64,000 nucleotides of DNA from Fodinibius halophilus (lineage in GTDB: Bacteria; Bacteroidota; Rhodothermia; Balneolales; Balneolaceae). Positions 28,039-36,559 of the stretch are shown piece by piece. Every line of letters starts with the position of its first letter. Within the stretch, counting starts at the first letter, position 1. The notes below the pieces were generated by a model. It did not search any database. It saw nothing but the letters and a program-made list of their open reading frames with translations, and had not been told where the DNA came from. The position numbers were made by a program, and so were the translations under genes. Location of the stretch: the NCBI RefSeq assembly GCF_011059105.1, contig NZ_JAALLS010000003.1:62001-126000 (forward strand), in the 5' to 3' direction.

Positions 28039-28821
28039 GTGATCACTGCAAACTGTCGAACATACTTATTACTGGTACTTTTATTTTCCTGCACGCTATC
28101 AGTCTCCCACGCACAACAGAGTCCACAGGCTATTTTTGACCGGGCAAACAATGAATTAAACGATGGCAATTATTCTAAAGCCCTCTCACTATATAAAACC
28201 CTGGAAGCCCAAAATGATTATTCAGGTGCTCTATTTTTAAATATGGGCATCGCATATCAGCGAATAGACTCTTTGGGGATGTCTAAGTACTACCTGTTTA
28301 AAGCCTCTCGTTTTGAAGAGACTGAGGAAAAAGCGATCAAATCACTCGAATTTTTAGAATCCCAGTTCAGTCATCAGTCTGCAGTGCTTCCAAAATTTCC
28401 CTGGGATGTCGCAACCGATTGGCTTCGTCATAATATCGGGGCTTCAACCATTCTCCTTATCGGCATTATTTTCCTTAACCTGGGGATACTTGCATTTGTA
28501 AGTCACTGGTTTTTTGACTGGTACCCAAATTATCTGCGTCTTTCCGGTCTCTCAACACTTATCCTATCACTCTTACTTATTACCTGCAGCTTTTATACTG
28601 ATTATGTGAGTAACCGGTACAGTAAAGCTGTTATGGTAACTGATAAGGTACCGGTTGTTGAGCAACCCGACAATAATGCCCCATTAGTGAGCCAGGCCTT
28701 TGAAGGCTATACCTTTACTGTTGACCACTATCGCAGCCAATCAACAGAGGGCTGGTCGTATGTACGTATGAGCAATGGGCTGTATGGATGGATTCCCAAC
28801 AGTGAGATACGTATACTCTAG
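28039..28821 (+). CDS. batE: BatE-like TPR and SH3 domain membrane protein
   Basis: 260 residues from a GTG start at 28039, two bases after batD. A signal peptide ends at about SHAQ (residue 26). TPR-like repeats follow (ANNELNDGNYSKALSLYKTL, AYQRIDSLGMSKYYLFKASR), then two membrane segments (about 135-155 and 168-190) and a bacterial SH3-type C-terminus (VVEQPDNNAPLVSQAFEGYT, then GWSYVRMSNGLYGWIPNSEI). This is the BatE layout. It is the last gene of the bat cluster; batA, batB and moxR do not lie upstream. Confidence 0.88.
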   Translation: MITANCRTYLLLVLLFSCTLSVSHAQQSPQAIFDRANNELNDGNYSKALSLYKTLEAQNDYSGALFLNMGIAYQRIDSLGMSKYYLFKASRFEETEEKAIKSLEFLESQFSHQSAVLPKFPWDVATDWLRHNIGASTILLIGIIFLNLGILAFVSHWFFDWYPNYLRLSGLSTLILSLLLITCSFYTDYVSNRYSKAVMVTDKVPVVEQPDNNAPLVSQAFEGYTFTVDHYRSQSTEGWSYVRMSNGLYGWIPNSEIRIL

Positions 28822-28915
28822 CCTTAAATGGCAGTACAAGAGATTATTAGTAGTAGTAAGAATTTTTAGTAGGCATAACGATAATATGCTAACATTTTAA
28901 ATTTGATATATATCT

Positions 28916-30289
28916 ATGTCCAACGTAGCTGATTACATCGATTACAATAAAGAACATTTTAAATCAGAGTTGTTCGATTTCCTTCGCATCCCGAGCATCA
29001 GCACTGATTCTGAATACAAAAATGACGTTAAGGATGCGGCCAACTATATCCACAACAAATTAAGTTCACTAGACCTTGACCGTACGGAAATCTTTGAAAC
29101 AGATGGCAACCCCATTGTATATGGTGAACTAACAACCGACGAATCGCAACCCACGGTATTGGTGTATGGGCACTACGACGTACAGCCGCCCGATCCGCTG
29201 GACCTTTGGGACACACCGCCTTTTGAACCCACGGTAAGGGATGGCGATATTTATGCACGCGGAGCCAGTGATGACAAGGGACAGTCCTTTACCCATGTAA
29301 AAGCCTTGGAAGCTTACCAACAGACTGATACGGATTTCCCTGTCAATATTAAATTCATTTTTGAAGGCGAAGAAGAGATTGGCTCTCCACACCTGGTACC
29401 ATTTATTGAAGAGCACAAAGATCTGCTGGAATGTGATATGGTACTGATCTCCGATACGGCCATGTTTGCAGAAGATACCCCTTCAATTACTTATGGACTT
29501 CGCGGACTAGCCTATATGGAAATCCATGTTCAAGGGCCAAATCGAGATTTACATTCGGGTGTGTACGGCGGGGCCGTTGATAATCCCGCAAATGTACTTA
29601 CAGAAATTATTGCCCAGCTCAAAGATGACGATGGGGTAATTCAGATCGACGGCTTTTATGATGACGTAATCGAATTGACCGAAGAAGAACGAGAAGCGTA
29701 TAAAAAGCTGCCTTTTGACAAAGAAGAATACAAAGAGAATTTAGGTCTTAATGGACTCCGTGGAGAAAAGGGGTACAACACCCTGGAGCGCACCTCGGCC
29801 CGCCCCACTCTGGATGTTAACGGCCTGTGGAGTGGATACCAGGGCGAAGGAGCTAAAACCGTACTACCTGCAAAAGCCGGTGCAAAAGTAAGTATGCGCT
29901 TGGTCCCTGACCAAGACCCAAAGAAAATTGCAAAGCTCTTCAAAAAGCAAGTAGAATCACTAGCCCCCGATACGGTAACGGTTGAAGTCGAAGAACATCA
30001 TGGTGGGCATCCGGCTATTACTGACCTGTCCTTTTACGGACTGCAAGCTGCGGCTGATGCTTTTGAAGCCATTTATGACAAAGAGCCGTTCTTTACACGC
30101 GAAGGCGGATCTATTCCTATTGTAGCCGACTTCCAAAAAGTGTTGGGAGCGCAGTCTATCTTAATGGGCTTTGGGCTTAATAGTGATGCAATTCATTCAC
30201 CGAACGAAAAGTTTGCTCTCAAAGATTTCTATCGGGGCATTCATACATCCGCCAAATTCTTTGAACTGCTGCCCGAACATACCTCATAA
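28916..30289 (+). CDS. M20-family metallopeptidase (dipeptidase)
   Basis: 457 residues, cytoplasmic. Di-zinc ligands are recognisable in LVYGHYDVQPPDP, YARGASDDKGQ and FEGEEEIGSPHL, with a dimerisation lid beginning near HSGVYGGAVDNP and the final ligand His in SDAIHSPNEKF. It hydrolyses dipeptides or acyl-amino acids; the closest relatives I recall are annotated as Xaa-dipeptidases of the carnosinase group. It is a single-gene unit ended by a GAAA-loop terminator. Confidence 0.94.
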   Translation: MSNVADYIDYNKEHFKSELFDFLRIPSISTDSEYKNDVKDAANYIHNKLSSLDLDRTEIFETDGNPIVYGELTTDESQPTVLVYGHYDVQPPDPLDLWDTPPFEPTVRDGDIYARGASDDKGQSFTHVKALEAYQQTDTDFPVNIKFIFEGEEEIGSPHLVPFIEEHKDLLECDMVLISDTAMFAEDTPSITYGLRGLAYMEIHVQGPNRDLHSGVYGGAVDNPANVLTEIIAQLKDDDGVIQIDGFYDDVIELTEEEREAYKKLPFDKEEYKENLGLNGLRGEKGYNTLERTSARPTLDVNGLWSGYQGEGAKTVLPAKAGAKVSMRLVPDQDPKKIAKLFKKQVESLAPDTVTVEVEEHHGGHPAITDLSFYGLQAAADAFEAIYDKEPFFTREGGSIPIVADFQKVLGAQSILMGFGLNSDAIHSPNEKFALKDFYRGIHTSAKFFELLPEHTS

Positions 30290-30311
30290 AATATTAACTC
30301 GTTATATTAAA

Positions 30312-30347
30312 AGTGTCGTAGAGCGAAAGCTCTTCGGCACTTTTTTT
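30312..30347 (+). terminator. Rho-independent terminator after the M20 peptidase gene
   Basis: AGTGTCGTAGAGC pairs with GCTCTTCGGCACT across a GAAA tetraloop, with one G-U and one mismatch, followed by seven T residues. Confidence 0.92.
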
Positions 30348-30409
30348 ATTAATCCCTTTAAACTTCATCTTGCAGCAAAAAACATAGCCCCAAACTAAAA
30401 CGCTTCTAT

Positions 30410-31891
30410 CTACAGCTCGTAGCTAATCGGTTCATCTTCTTTGAAATCGTAAAGGGTCAGTTCACGCAAATTATACCACCCAGTCCAAAATGATCGGAGT
30501 GCACGAATGTACGCACGTCGGGCAGAATCTTTTTCATCCTGAGCTATAAACAGGTTGGTAATATCAATTTTGCCAATCTTATATCTATTTTGGGCAACCT
30601 GATACCGGCGTTGTGCAATGGTATCGGCCTTGGCGGCAAGCAACACCTGCCCGCGCAGCTGTAAAAACTGGCTAACGGTATAATCAACCTGTTGCATAAA
30701 CTGCCTGCGCTGAAATTGCACACTATTTGCTACTTCGCGCTGTTGATTGCGGGCTGCATTAACCTGCGCTTTTTGCTTACCCCAGTTAAAGATAGGAACA
30801 TCGAAACCAAGCGTCACAAACTGCCTGTTTTCAGCCCTGTCATACAAGTCAGCAAAGTCTCTGGCTGTTTGATTCAGACCGTAGTTTACGTTGAGTGTAG
30901 CACTGAGCCCCGCTTCGCTCTTTGCTTGCGCCAACGAGCGATCTGCTTGTATCTCGTTTAACTTATAATTTAGTGACTCGCTATTATTCTTAAGGGCAAG
31001 TTGTCTCGCTTTTTCAATATTAACTGAAATCTTAGGTGGTTCTTTAGGATCACGCAGTTTCAATTGGGTATCTGTGGAATATCCCAGCAGAATTTTAAAT
31101 TCATTTAGCGTCCGTTCGTATTCAATACGCGCCGTTGTTAGGTTCGACTCTGCATTTCGCAAAGCTAACTCAGTCTGCAACAAGTCATTTTCAGCAATAC
31201 TCCCCACCTTATACCGCCCTTTGGATATCTGATATACCGAATCGTTCTGCGTGACATTCAGCTTAGCATTCTGGAGGTTTATTTTTGCCAGGTACACATC
31301 AAAAAATCGTTGTGTAACAGTTTTGGCAATATTCTCCATCTCTTCAACATATTCTTTTTGAGCGATTTCGTACTGGAGCGTCTCCGTTTTCTTGCGCCAT
31401 TTCAAGTTGTTGAATTGAAATATCGGCTGGCGTAACCCTACTACCATGGGCGTACTTTGCCAAAGGTAGGTGTTTTCACCTTCGAAAATGCCTAATCGGG
31501 TTAGCCCTGAAGACAACGAAAGAGTACCTCCCGTTGGCAAAATATTTTGCTCTACCGCAATGGATGCCGATGCCTCGGACTGTGTCCGAGAAGAAAATGT
31601 CACCTCCCCGTTGTCAAGCACATTCGAAAAAATTGACTTGTCATAATTGGGGGCATCACCCGTCAATGAAATACTCGGCAGCAGGTCGGCCTTGTACGAT
31701 TTATACTGCCACCTATTCGATATTAAAGCATAACGGGCAGCACTGGACACCGCGCTCTGCTCTTGGGCAATTTCAATGCACTGCTCCAATGTTAAACTAC
31801 CCAGATCATTTGAGGATTGTGCTCGTGCCCTTATGGAAATTACAAGTAGGATTACAAAAACGTATGTGAATCGTGTAATAATATTATTCAT
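30410..31891 (-). CDS. TolC-family outer-membrane efflux protein
   Basis: 493 residues from the ATG at 31889-31891, which gives a signal peptide ending at about RARAQ. This ATG overlaps the end of the permease gene by eight bases (CATGAATAA), an indication of translational coupling; the longer frame to 31957 is not needed. Two OEP repeats are visible: SSLTLEQCIEIAQ-like start (LTLEQCIEIAQEQSA), EYVEEMENIAKTVTQRFFDV, and second-half RRFMQQVDYTVSQFLQLRGQ. It forms the trimeric outer-membrane channel of the efflux set with the HlyD adaptor and FtsX permease encoded upstream. Confidence 0.93.
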   Translation of the reverse strand: MNNIITRFTYVFVILLVISIRARAQSSNDLGSLTLEQCIEIAQEQSAVSSAARYALISNRWQYKSYKADLLPSISLTGDAPNYDKSIFSNVLDNGEVTFSSRTQSEASASIAVEQNILPTGGTLSLSSGLTRLGIFEGENTYLWQSTPMVVGLRQPIFQFNNLKWRKKTETLQYEIAQKEYVEEMENIAKTVTQRFFDVYLAKINLQNAKLNVTQNDSVYQISKGRYKVGSIAENDLLQTELALRNAESNLTTARIEYERTLNEFKILLGYSTDTQLKLRDPKEPPKISVNIEKARQLALKNNSESLNYKLNEIQADRSLAQAKSEAGLSATLNVNYGLNQTARDFADLYDRAENRQFVTLGFDVPIFNWGKQKAQVNAARNQQREVANSVQFQRRQFMQQVDYTVSQFLQLRGQVLLAAKADTIAQRRYQVAQNRYKIGKIDITNLFIAQDEKDSARRAYIRALRSFWTGWYNLRELTLYDFKEDEPISYEL

Positions 31892-33236
31892 GTCGTAAAG
31901 CATGTACTGGATCTTGTTCTGCTGCACGCTGGGCGGGGAAATAACCAAAAACCACACCTATCGCCATTGCAACACCAAATGAAATTAAAATGGACATTAA
32001 TGTGACAATTGTAACAATACCTGCTGCCAGCTCAATAATATAACTGAAGGAAATTCCCACGATAATCCCAATAACACCTCCCGTTACACTTATTGCTAAT
32101 GCTTCGGTTAAGAACTGGAGCTGGATATCCTGCTTTTGAGCTCCCACGGCAAGACGGACTCCAATCTCTCGATAGCGTTCAACCACTGATGCCAACATAA
32201 TATTCATAATGCCAATACCTCCGACAAGTAGCGAAATGGAGGCTATTGAAGCGAGGACTATGTTGAAGATCTCTTGGGTCCGTCGTTCCTGCTGTAACAG
32301 CAATTCGGGGACAACCACCTCAAAGTCGACTACTGCATTATGACGTCGTTTTAACATCCGTCGTACGACATCAGCAATAGGCACACTATATTTAGTATCA
32401 CTAACCTGTACTATTAGTTTATCGATCTGATGGTAGTTTACGGCTTGGGTCGTCCCATTAGATTGTTCGTCATTATCTCTGTCGTTACGTTCGGCTGCGG
32501 CTTTTTTTATCTCCTGTCCGGTAACCATTGCTCTATTTTTAAAACGAAGAAGGGCTGTAGTCGCAGGGACAAAAATATCGAGGTTGTAATTTCTGATCCC
32601 CAAATTCTCAATATTTTCTGTACTAACCTCACGCTTTTCAAGAACGCCGATCACAGTTAACCAAACATTACCGGCCTTAATCTTTTTGCCAATAGGGTTT
32701 TGTCCTGCAAAAAACTTGGTCTTCACATCAGAACCAATCACACAAACCCGGTTAGATTCTTTCATATGGATCTCTGAAAAGCCACTTCCATAATCGACCT
32801 GAAAATTATTGATCCCAAAATAGGTCTCATTAACCCCTACCAATTTTCCCGATCGCAAGCGACCGTCACGGATAAAAGAAGTCTCATAAATTATCTCAGG
32901 ACTCACAGCCTCAATATGTGGAATCTGTTGTTTAATACTTGCCATATCTTCCAGGCTAAGTCCCGGCGAAAATTTATTCTGCTTCTTTTTTATTGTCGAT
33001 TGATTCCCGACCTCCTCATCAACTTGTTTCACCACCGGTTCAACAATCACATTATTAGTACCAAGCAGCTTCATCTGGCTCAACACTTCTTCTTGTGCAC
33101 CACGCCCAATTGCCAACATTGCAATAACAGAAGCCACACCAAATATGATACCCAAAGAGGTAAGGAAGGAGCGCATTTTATTTTGGCGAATCGCATCAAG
33201 AGCGATATCCAGGTTATATAATATGATCTGCAGCAA
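31884..33236 (-). CDS. MacB-type ABC transporter permease (FtsX family)
   Basis: 450 residues. TM1 is at about 21-42 (RSFLTSLGIIFGVASVIAML), followed by a long periplasmic MacB_PCD domain. Three C-terminal membrane segments follow (about 325-440), with the FtsX signatures IFNIVLASIASISLLVGGIG and ERYREIGVRLAVGAQK. It has no ATP-binding domain, and no ATPase gene is adjacent. The tripartite efflux pump must recruit its ATPase from elsewhere. It is 34 bases downstream of the adaptor gene and overlaps the TolC-family gene. Confidence 0.92.
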   Translation of the reverse strand: MLQIILYNLDIALDAIRQNKMRSFLTSLGIIFGVASVIAMLAIGRGAQEEVLSQMKLLGTNNVIVEPVVKQVDEEVGNQSTIKKKQNKFSPGLSLEDMASIKQQIPHIEAVSPEIIYETSFIRDGRLRSGKLVGVNETYFGINNFQVDYGSGFSEIHMKESNRVCVIGSDVKTKFFAGQNPIGKKIKAGNVWLTVIGVLEKREVSTENIENLGIRNYNLDIFVPATTALLRFKNRAMVTGQEIKKAAAERNDRDNDEQSNGTTQAVNYHQIDKLIVQVSDTKYSVPIADVVRRMLKRRHNAVVDFEVVVPELLLQQERRTQEIFNIVLASIASISLLVGGIGIMNIMLASVVERYREIGVRLAVGAQKQDIQLQFLTEALAISVTGGVIGIIVGISFSYIIELAAGIVTIVTLMSILISFGVAMAIGVVFGYFPAQRAAEQDPVHALRHE

Positions 33237-33269
33237 AATATCTGTCTTTATTATTAATTAAATAGCCTA

Positions 33270-34625
33270 TTAATTGCTCCCTTTCACTGGCCGGGTGGTT
33301 CTCTTCTTCGCCGAATTATCCCCGGATTCTGCCTCATCCTTTTGTTGTTTATATTTCTTCAATACCTCCTGTGACAAATACTCTTTTTTAATATTGGTCG
33401 TATCAGCAGGCGTGGACAGGTACAGCTGATCGGTAGAAGAAATTCCTTCGTGGATAATTGCACTATTCTCATTCATTAGTCCCAATACCACCTGTTGCAT
33501 AACAGGGGCTAAGCCCTCACGCTTAAATACAAAATTAGTAGAATCCCGGGTATGAATAGTTTCCAGCGGAACATACAAAGTACTATCCACAGAATTGATA
33601 CGAATAGTGTTACTGGTTGTCATGGCGGGGCGCAGCGTCGTATCAGACTCATTCACTTCAATAATTACTTCAAAAACCTTAGAATCTGCATTGGGTCGCT
33701 GCTCCCCAATATTCGCAACACTTGTAACAGTGCCGGTTAACTTTTTATCCGGCATAGCATCTAAGCCAATATCCACCTTTTGACCTTTACGCACTTTTTG
33801 AATATCGACTTCATTTACATAGGTCACTGAGTTCATCACACTAAAATCAGGAAGTTTCGCCACCACCGGGTCCCAGGCACTAATGGAGCTCCCCTCTGTT
33901 ACTTTAGACCCATCACGACGACTCCGTTTATATATTACCATTCCCTTTTCCGGAGCATAAATGGTAAAATCTTTCATAATATCACGAATACGCTGTACTT
34001 CACGTTCCTCCTGTTTGAGATCCGCCTCAATTTCTTTGAGCTGCACTTCGGCTTGCCGTACTTCTGTTTTATAGTTCTTTCGGGCTTGCTTTAATTTTCG
34101 CTTAGCTCGTTCATAATCGATCTCAACCTGACGCTGAACAGCGGGGGACTCATATTTTGATTGCTCTACCGCAATTTCTGCCTCCTCTAAAGCATACTCA
34201 AGATTGATCAGGTTATCTCGTGCTTTTGAAAGAGTAAGCGTACTATCGAGTTGGGAACTTTCGTATTCCGACTCGGCCTCTTGCAGCTCTAACTGAGCAT
34301 CCTGCAGGCTACTGGTAATTTCAGAACGATCCAACTCAGCTACAAAATCTCCTTTTTCAACCATAGTTCCTTCTGGAACCAATCGTTGAACAGGCACACT
34401 GAAAATTCGAAACTCACGCATGCCTTCAGGACCGCGAATACTGGTCGAATTCTTAGCTCGAAGTTCCCCAGTTGTAGAAACTTCTACGGTAAAGGGACCC
34501 CGTTTAGGTGATGCGAAAAGATTTTTTTCTTCTCCTGATTCACTCCCAAAAAACCACCAGAATGTAACTAAAAATACTAATGCGCCTCCCAAATAGATAA
34601 ACTTTCTTTCTTTGATAAAACTCAT
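33270..34625 (-). CDS. HlyD/MacA-type periplasmic adaptor subunit
   Basis: 451 residues. An N-terminal membrane anchor (about 8-28), a split lipoyl domain (VEVSTTGELRAKNSTSIRG; later IYAPEKGMVIYKR), a long alpha-hairpin coiled coil (about 100-205), and beta-barrel and membrane-proximal domains (VRKGQKVDIGLDAMPDKKLT). A C-terminal tail is Lys/Ser/Thr-rich. It links the inner-membrane permease to the outer-membrane channel. It is first of the three-gene efflux operon. The substrate may be a macrolide-like compound, a peptide or a lipoprotein, but is not deducible. Confidence 0.92.
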   Translation of the reverse strand: MSFIKERKFIYLGGALVFLVTFWWFFGSESGEEKNLFASPKRGPFTVEVSTTGELRAKNSTSIRGPEGMREFRIFSVPVQRLVPEGTMVEKGDFVAELDRSEITSSLQDAQLELQEAESEYESSQLDSTLTLSKARDNLINLEYALEEAEIAVEQSKYESPAVQRQVEIDYERAKRKLKQARKNYKTEVRQAEVQLKEIEADLKQEEREVQRIRDIMKDFTIYAPEKGMVIYKRSRRDGSKVTEGSSISAWDPVVAKLPDFSVMNSVTYVNEVDIQKVRKGQKVDIGLDAMPDKKLTGTVTSVANIGEQRPNADSKVFEVIIEVNESDTTLRPAMTTSNTIRINSVDSTLYVPLETIHTRDSTNFVFKREGLAPVMQQVVLGLMNENSAIIHEGISSTDQLYLSTPADTTNIKKEYLSQEVLKKYKQQKDEAESGDNSAKKRTTRPVKGSN

Positions 34626-34904
34626 ATACTATGACTGTTCCAATTTTAAAAATACTGTAAAACGATTCTGTACGCAGGCAATTATCATCTTAAGTTACCA
34701 CGACACAGAACCACATATTATCGTGATAGTATTGCTTACTTACAAACACTGATAAAGTAATTACGAAAATAAAAAGAGGTTGTTATACAATAGGCTCTCT
34801 TTTGAAGAGTTTTTACAATCTGGTTAAAACTTGTATTAACCCCGATCGATAAGTAAGACCATGAAATCACTTAACAGAACAATATTCCCAAGCCCACTTA
34901 ATAG

Positions 34905-35159
34905 TTAAACAGCTGAAAAATGGTCCTTGATATATGCTAGAAGACCACCCGGAATATCAACTTTCCTTTTTGGGGTAAAATGAGAATCAAGGATTAATGC
35001 AAGAAGGGGACCGCAAATAAAGTACCCCATTACAAAGGGAGTATCATATCCTAAAGCCCAAAACTGACCGATAGCAATTCCTGCGAGAAATAAATTCAGA
35101 AGATTGGTTAAACGAACCCACTTGGGAGCTTTTTTACGATCAGGTACGGTAAGCTTCAT
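34905..35159 (-). CDS. Small inner-membrane protein, unknown
   Basis: 84 residues. Two membrane segments (about 18-38 and 42-60: NLLNLFLAGIAIGQFWALGY, FVMGYFICGPLLALILDSHF) are followed by a basic then hydrophobic C-terminus. I do not recognise a family. It lies 32 bases after panD on the same strand, so cotranscription with panCD is likely; any part in pantothenate metabolism is a guess. The start at 35159 gives MKLTVPDRKKAPKW. Confidence 0.6.
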   Translation of the reverse strand: MKLTVPDRKKAPKWVRLTNLLNLFLAGIAIGQFWALGYDTPFVMGYFICGPLLALILDSHFTPKRKVDIPGGLLAYIKDHFSAV

Positions 35160-35191
35160 AACTTGATTTGTTTACGACTCGCTAACACTAT

Positions 35192-35629
35192 TTAATCATT
35201 ATCTGTATCGGTAATAACAGTATTGTCTGCTACTCCTGTCTCAAGATCATACTTGGTTGCATATTCGGTTTCATCAACCACTGTTTTGGGATCATTATTC
35301 TCATCAACAATAACAACCGTTGGCTTAAACTCTTCCGCTTCTTCAGGGGTCATTTCGGCATAGGAAATAATGATAACACGATCACCGATCTCTGTCTTAC
35401 GAGCAGCTGCACCATTTAAACAACAAACACGCGATCCCGCCTCTCCTGGAATAGTATACGTTTCAAGACGTTCTCCATTAGTAATATTTACGACCTGAAC
35501 TTTCTCGTAGGGAAGGAGATCTGCCTTATCCAGCAGTTCTTTGTCAATAGTTATGCTTCCCTCATAATGAAGGTTTGCCTCTGTTACCTTCATCTGGTGT
35601 AACTTCGATTTAAACATTGTAAGCTTCAT
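35192..35629 (-). CDS. panD: Aspartate 1-decarboxylase precursor
   Basis: 145 residues. The start [15 protein letters not shown] aligns with the family start (MIRTMLQGKLHRV in E. coli). The self-cleavage site is Gly-Ser in [10 protein letters not shown], at about residues 25-26, which yields the pyruvoyl group. [20 protein letters not shown] and [13 protein letters not shown] complete the enzyme. It makes beta-alanine from aspartate for pantothenate and CoA. The C-terminus is about 20 residues longer than usual and acidic. It follows panC by eight bases, forming a panC-panD unit. Confidence 0.95.
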   Translation of the reverse strand: MKLTMFKSKLHQMKVTEANLHYEGSITIDKELLDKADLLPYEKVQVVNITNGERLETYTIPGEAGSRVCCLNGAAARKTEIGDRVIIISYAEMTPEEAEEFKPTVVIVDENNDPKTVVDETEYATKYDLETGVADNTVITDTDND

Positions 35630-35637
35630 GGTCGTAT

Positions 35638-36486
35638 CTACTTTTCTATAATACAGTTATCTATTAAACGTGTTTCTCCCAAATAAACGGCTCCGGCCAA
35701 TATATATTTATTATTATCCTCAGTATTCTTCACTGGAGCCATTGTATTGAATGAAAACAGGTTAAGATAATCAATTTTAAAACCTTTTGCTTCCAATTCA
35801 TTTTTCTGATGTTCCAGCAACAATTGGATGTTAGTTGCTCCGTCCTTAATCTGTTTACCCACATATTGTAACGAACGATACAGACCGGGGGCTAGCTTTC
35901 GCTGTTCAGCATCCAGATAAGCATTTCTGCTACTCAGTGCCAATCCATCATTAGCCCGCTTTATCGGGCCCATTACCAATTCTACATCATGGTTAAACTC
36001 CTTAACCATCTGCTGCAAAATGCGGAACTGCTGGATATCCTTTTGCCCAAATACAGCTATATCGGGCTCTATGATGTTGAATAACTTATTTACGATAAGC
36101 AGGATTCCCTCAAAAAAGCCGGGCCGTGAACCTCCATCCATATATTTATTAAGCTCATCAACTTCGATACTCAAAAATTGTCGACCTGTATACATAATAT
36201 CATCAGAAGGAGCAAAGACAGCAGAAATACCTTCTTCTCTGCACTTAACCAGATCATCTTCCAATTCTCGGGGATACTCTTCAAAATCCTCGTCAGGAGC
36301 AAACTGCTCGGGATTCACATAAATAGAAGCAATAACTTCATCGGCATGTTTTTGTGCGAGACGAAATAACGAAAGGTGCCCTTCATGGAGGGCTCCCATC
36401 GTAGGGACAAAGCCTATCGTTTTACCATCTTGCTTTAGGGATTTCACCCTCTTACGTATGTCATCGATGCTTTTTATTGCTTCCAT
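35638..36486 (-). CDS. panC: Pantothenate synthetase
   Basis: 282 residues of usual length. The HIGH-like ATP motif is seen in [14 protein letters not shown], with [39 protein letters not shown] and [19 protein letters not shown]. It joins pantoate and beta-alanine with ATP. Beta-alanine comes from panD, which follows it. A UUCG-loop terminator of the upstream E2 gene separates it, so panC must have its own promoter in about 36487-36500, or arise by readthrough. Confidence 0.96.
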   Translation of the reverse strand: MEAIKSIDDIRKRVKSLKQDGKTIGFVPTMGALHEGHLSLFRLAQKHADEVIASIYVNPEQFAPDEDFEEYPRELEDDLVKCREEGISAVFAPSDDIMYTGRQFLSIEVDELNKYMDGGSRPGFFEGILLIVNKLFNIIEPDIAVFGQKDIQQFRILQQMVKEFNHDVELVMGPIKRANDGLALSSRNAYLDAEQRKLAPGLYRSLQYVGKQIKDGATNIQLLLEHQKNELEAKGFKIDYLNLFSFNTMAPVKNTEDNNKYILAGAVYLGETRLIDNCIIEK

Positions 36487-36494
36487 AATAGCCC

Positions 36495-36528
36495 AAAAAA
36501 TAAGGGTTTAGCGAACTAAACCCTTATT
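36495..36528 (-). terminator. Rho-independent terminator of the E2 acyltransferase gene
   Basis: On the minus strand, AATAAGGGTTTAG pairs perfectly with CTAAACCCTTATT across a TTCG tetraloop, followed by a T-run. It lies about 30 bases after the E2 stop and only a few bases before panC, so it could also set panC readthrough. Confidence 0.92.
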
Positions 36529-36559
36529 CATAATAATTCAGAATTATATTTCGGCTGTA

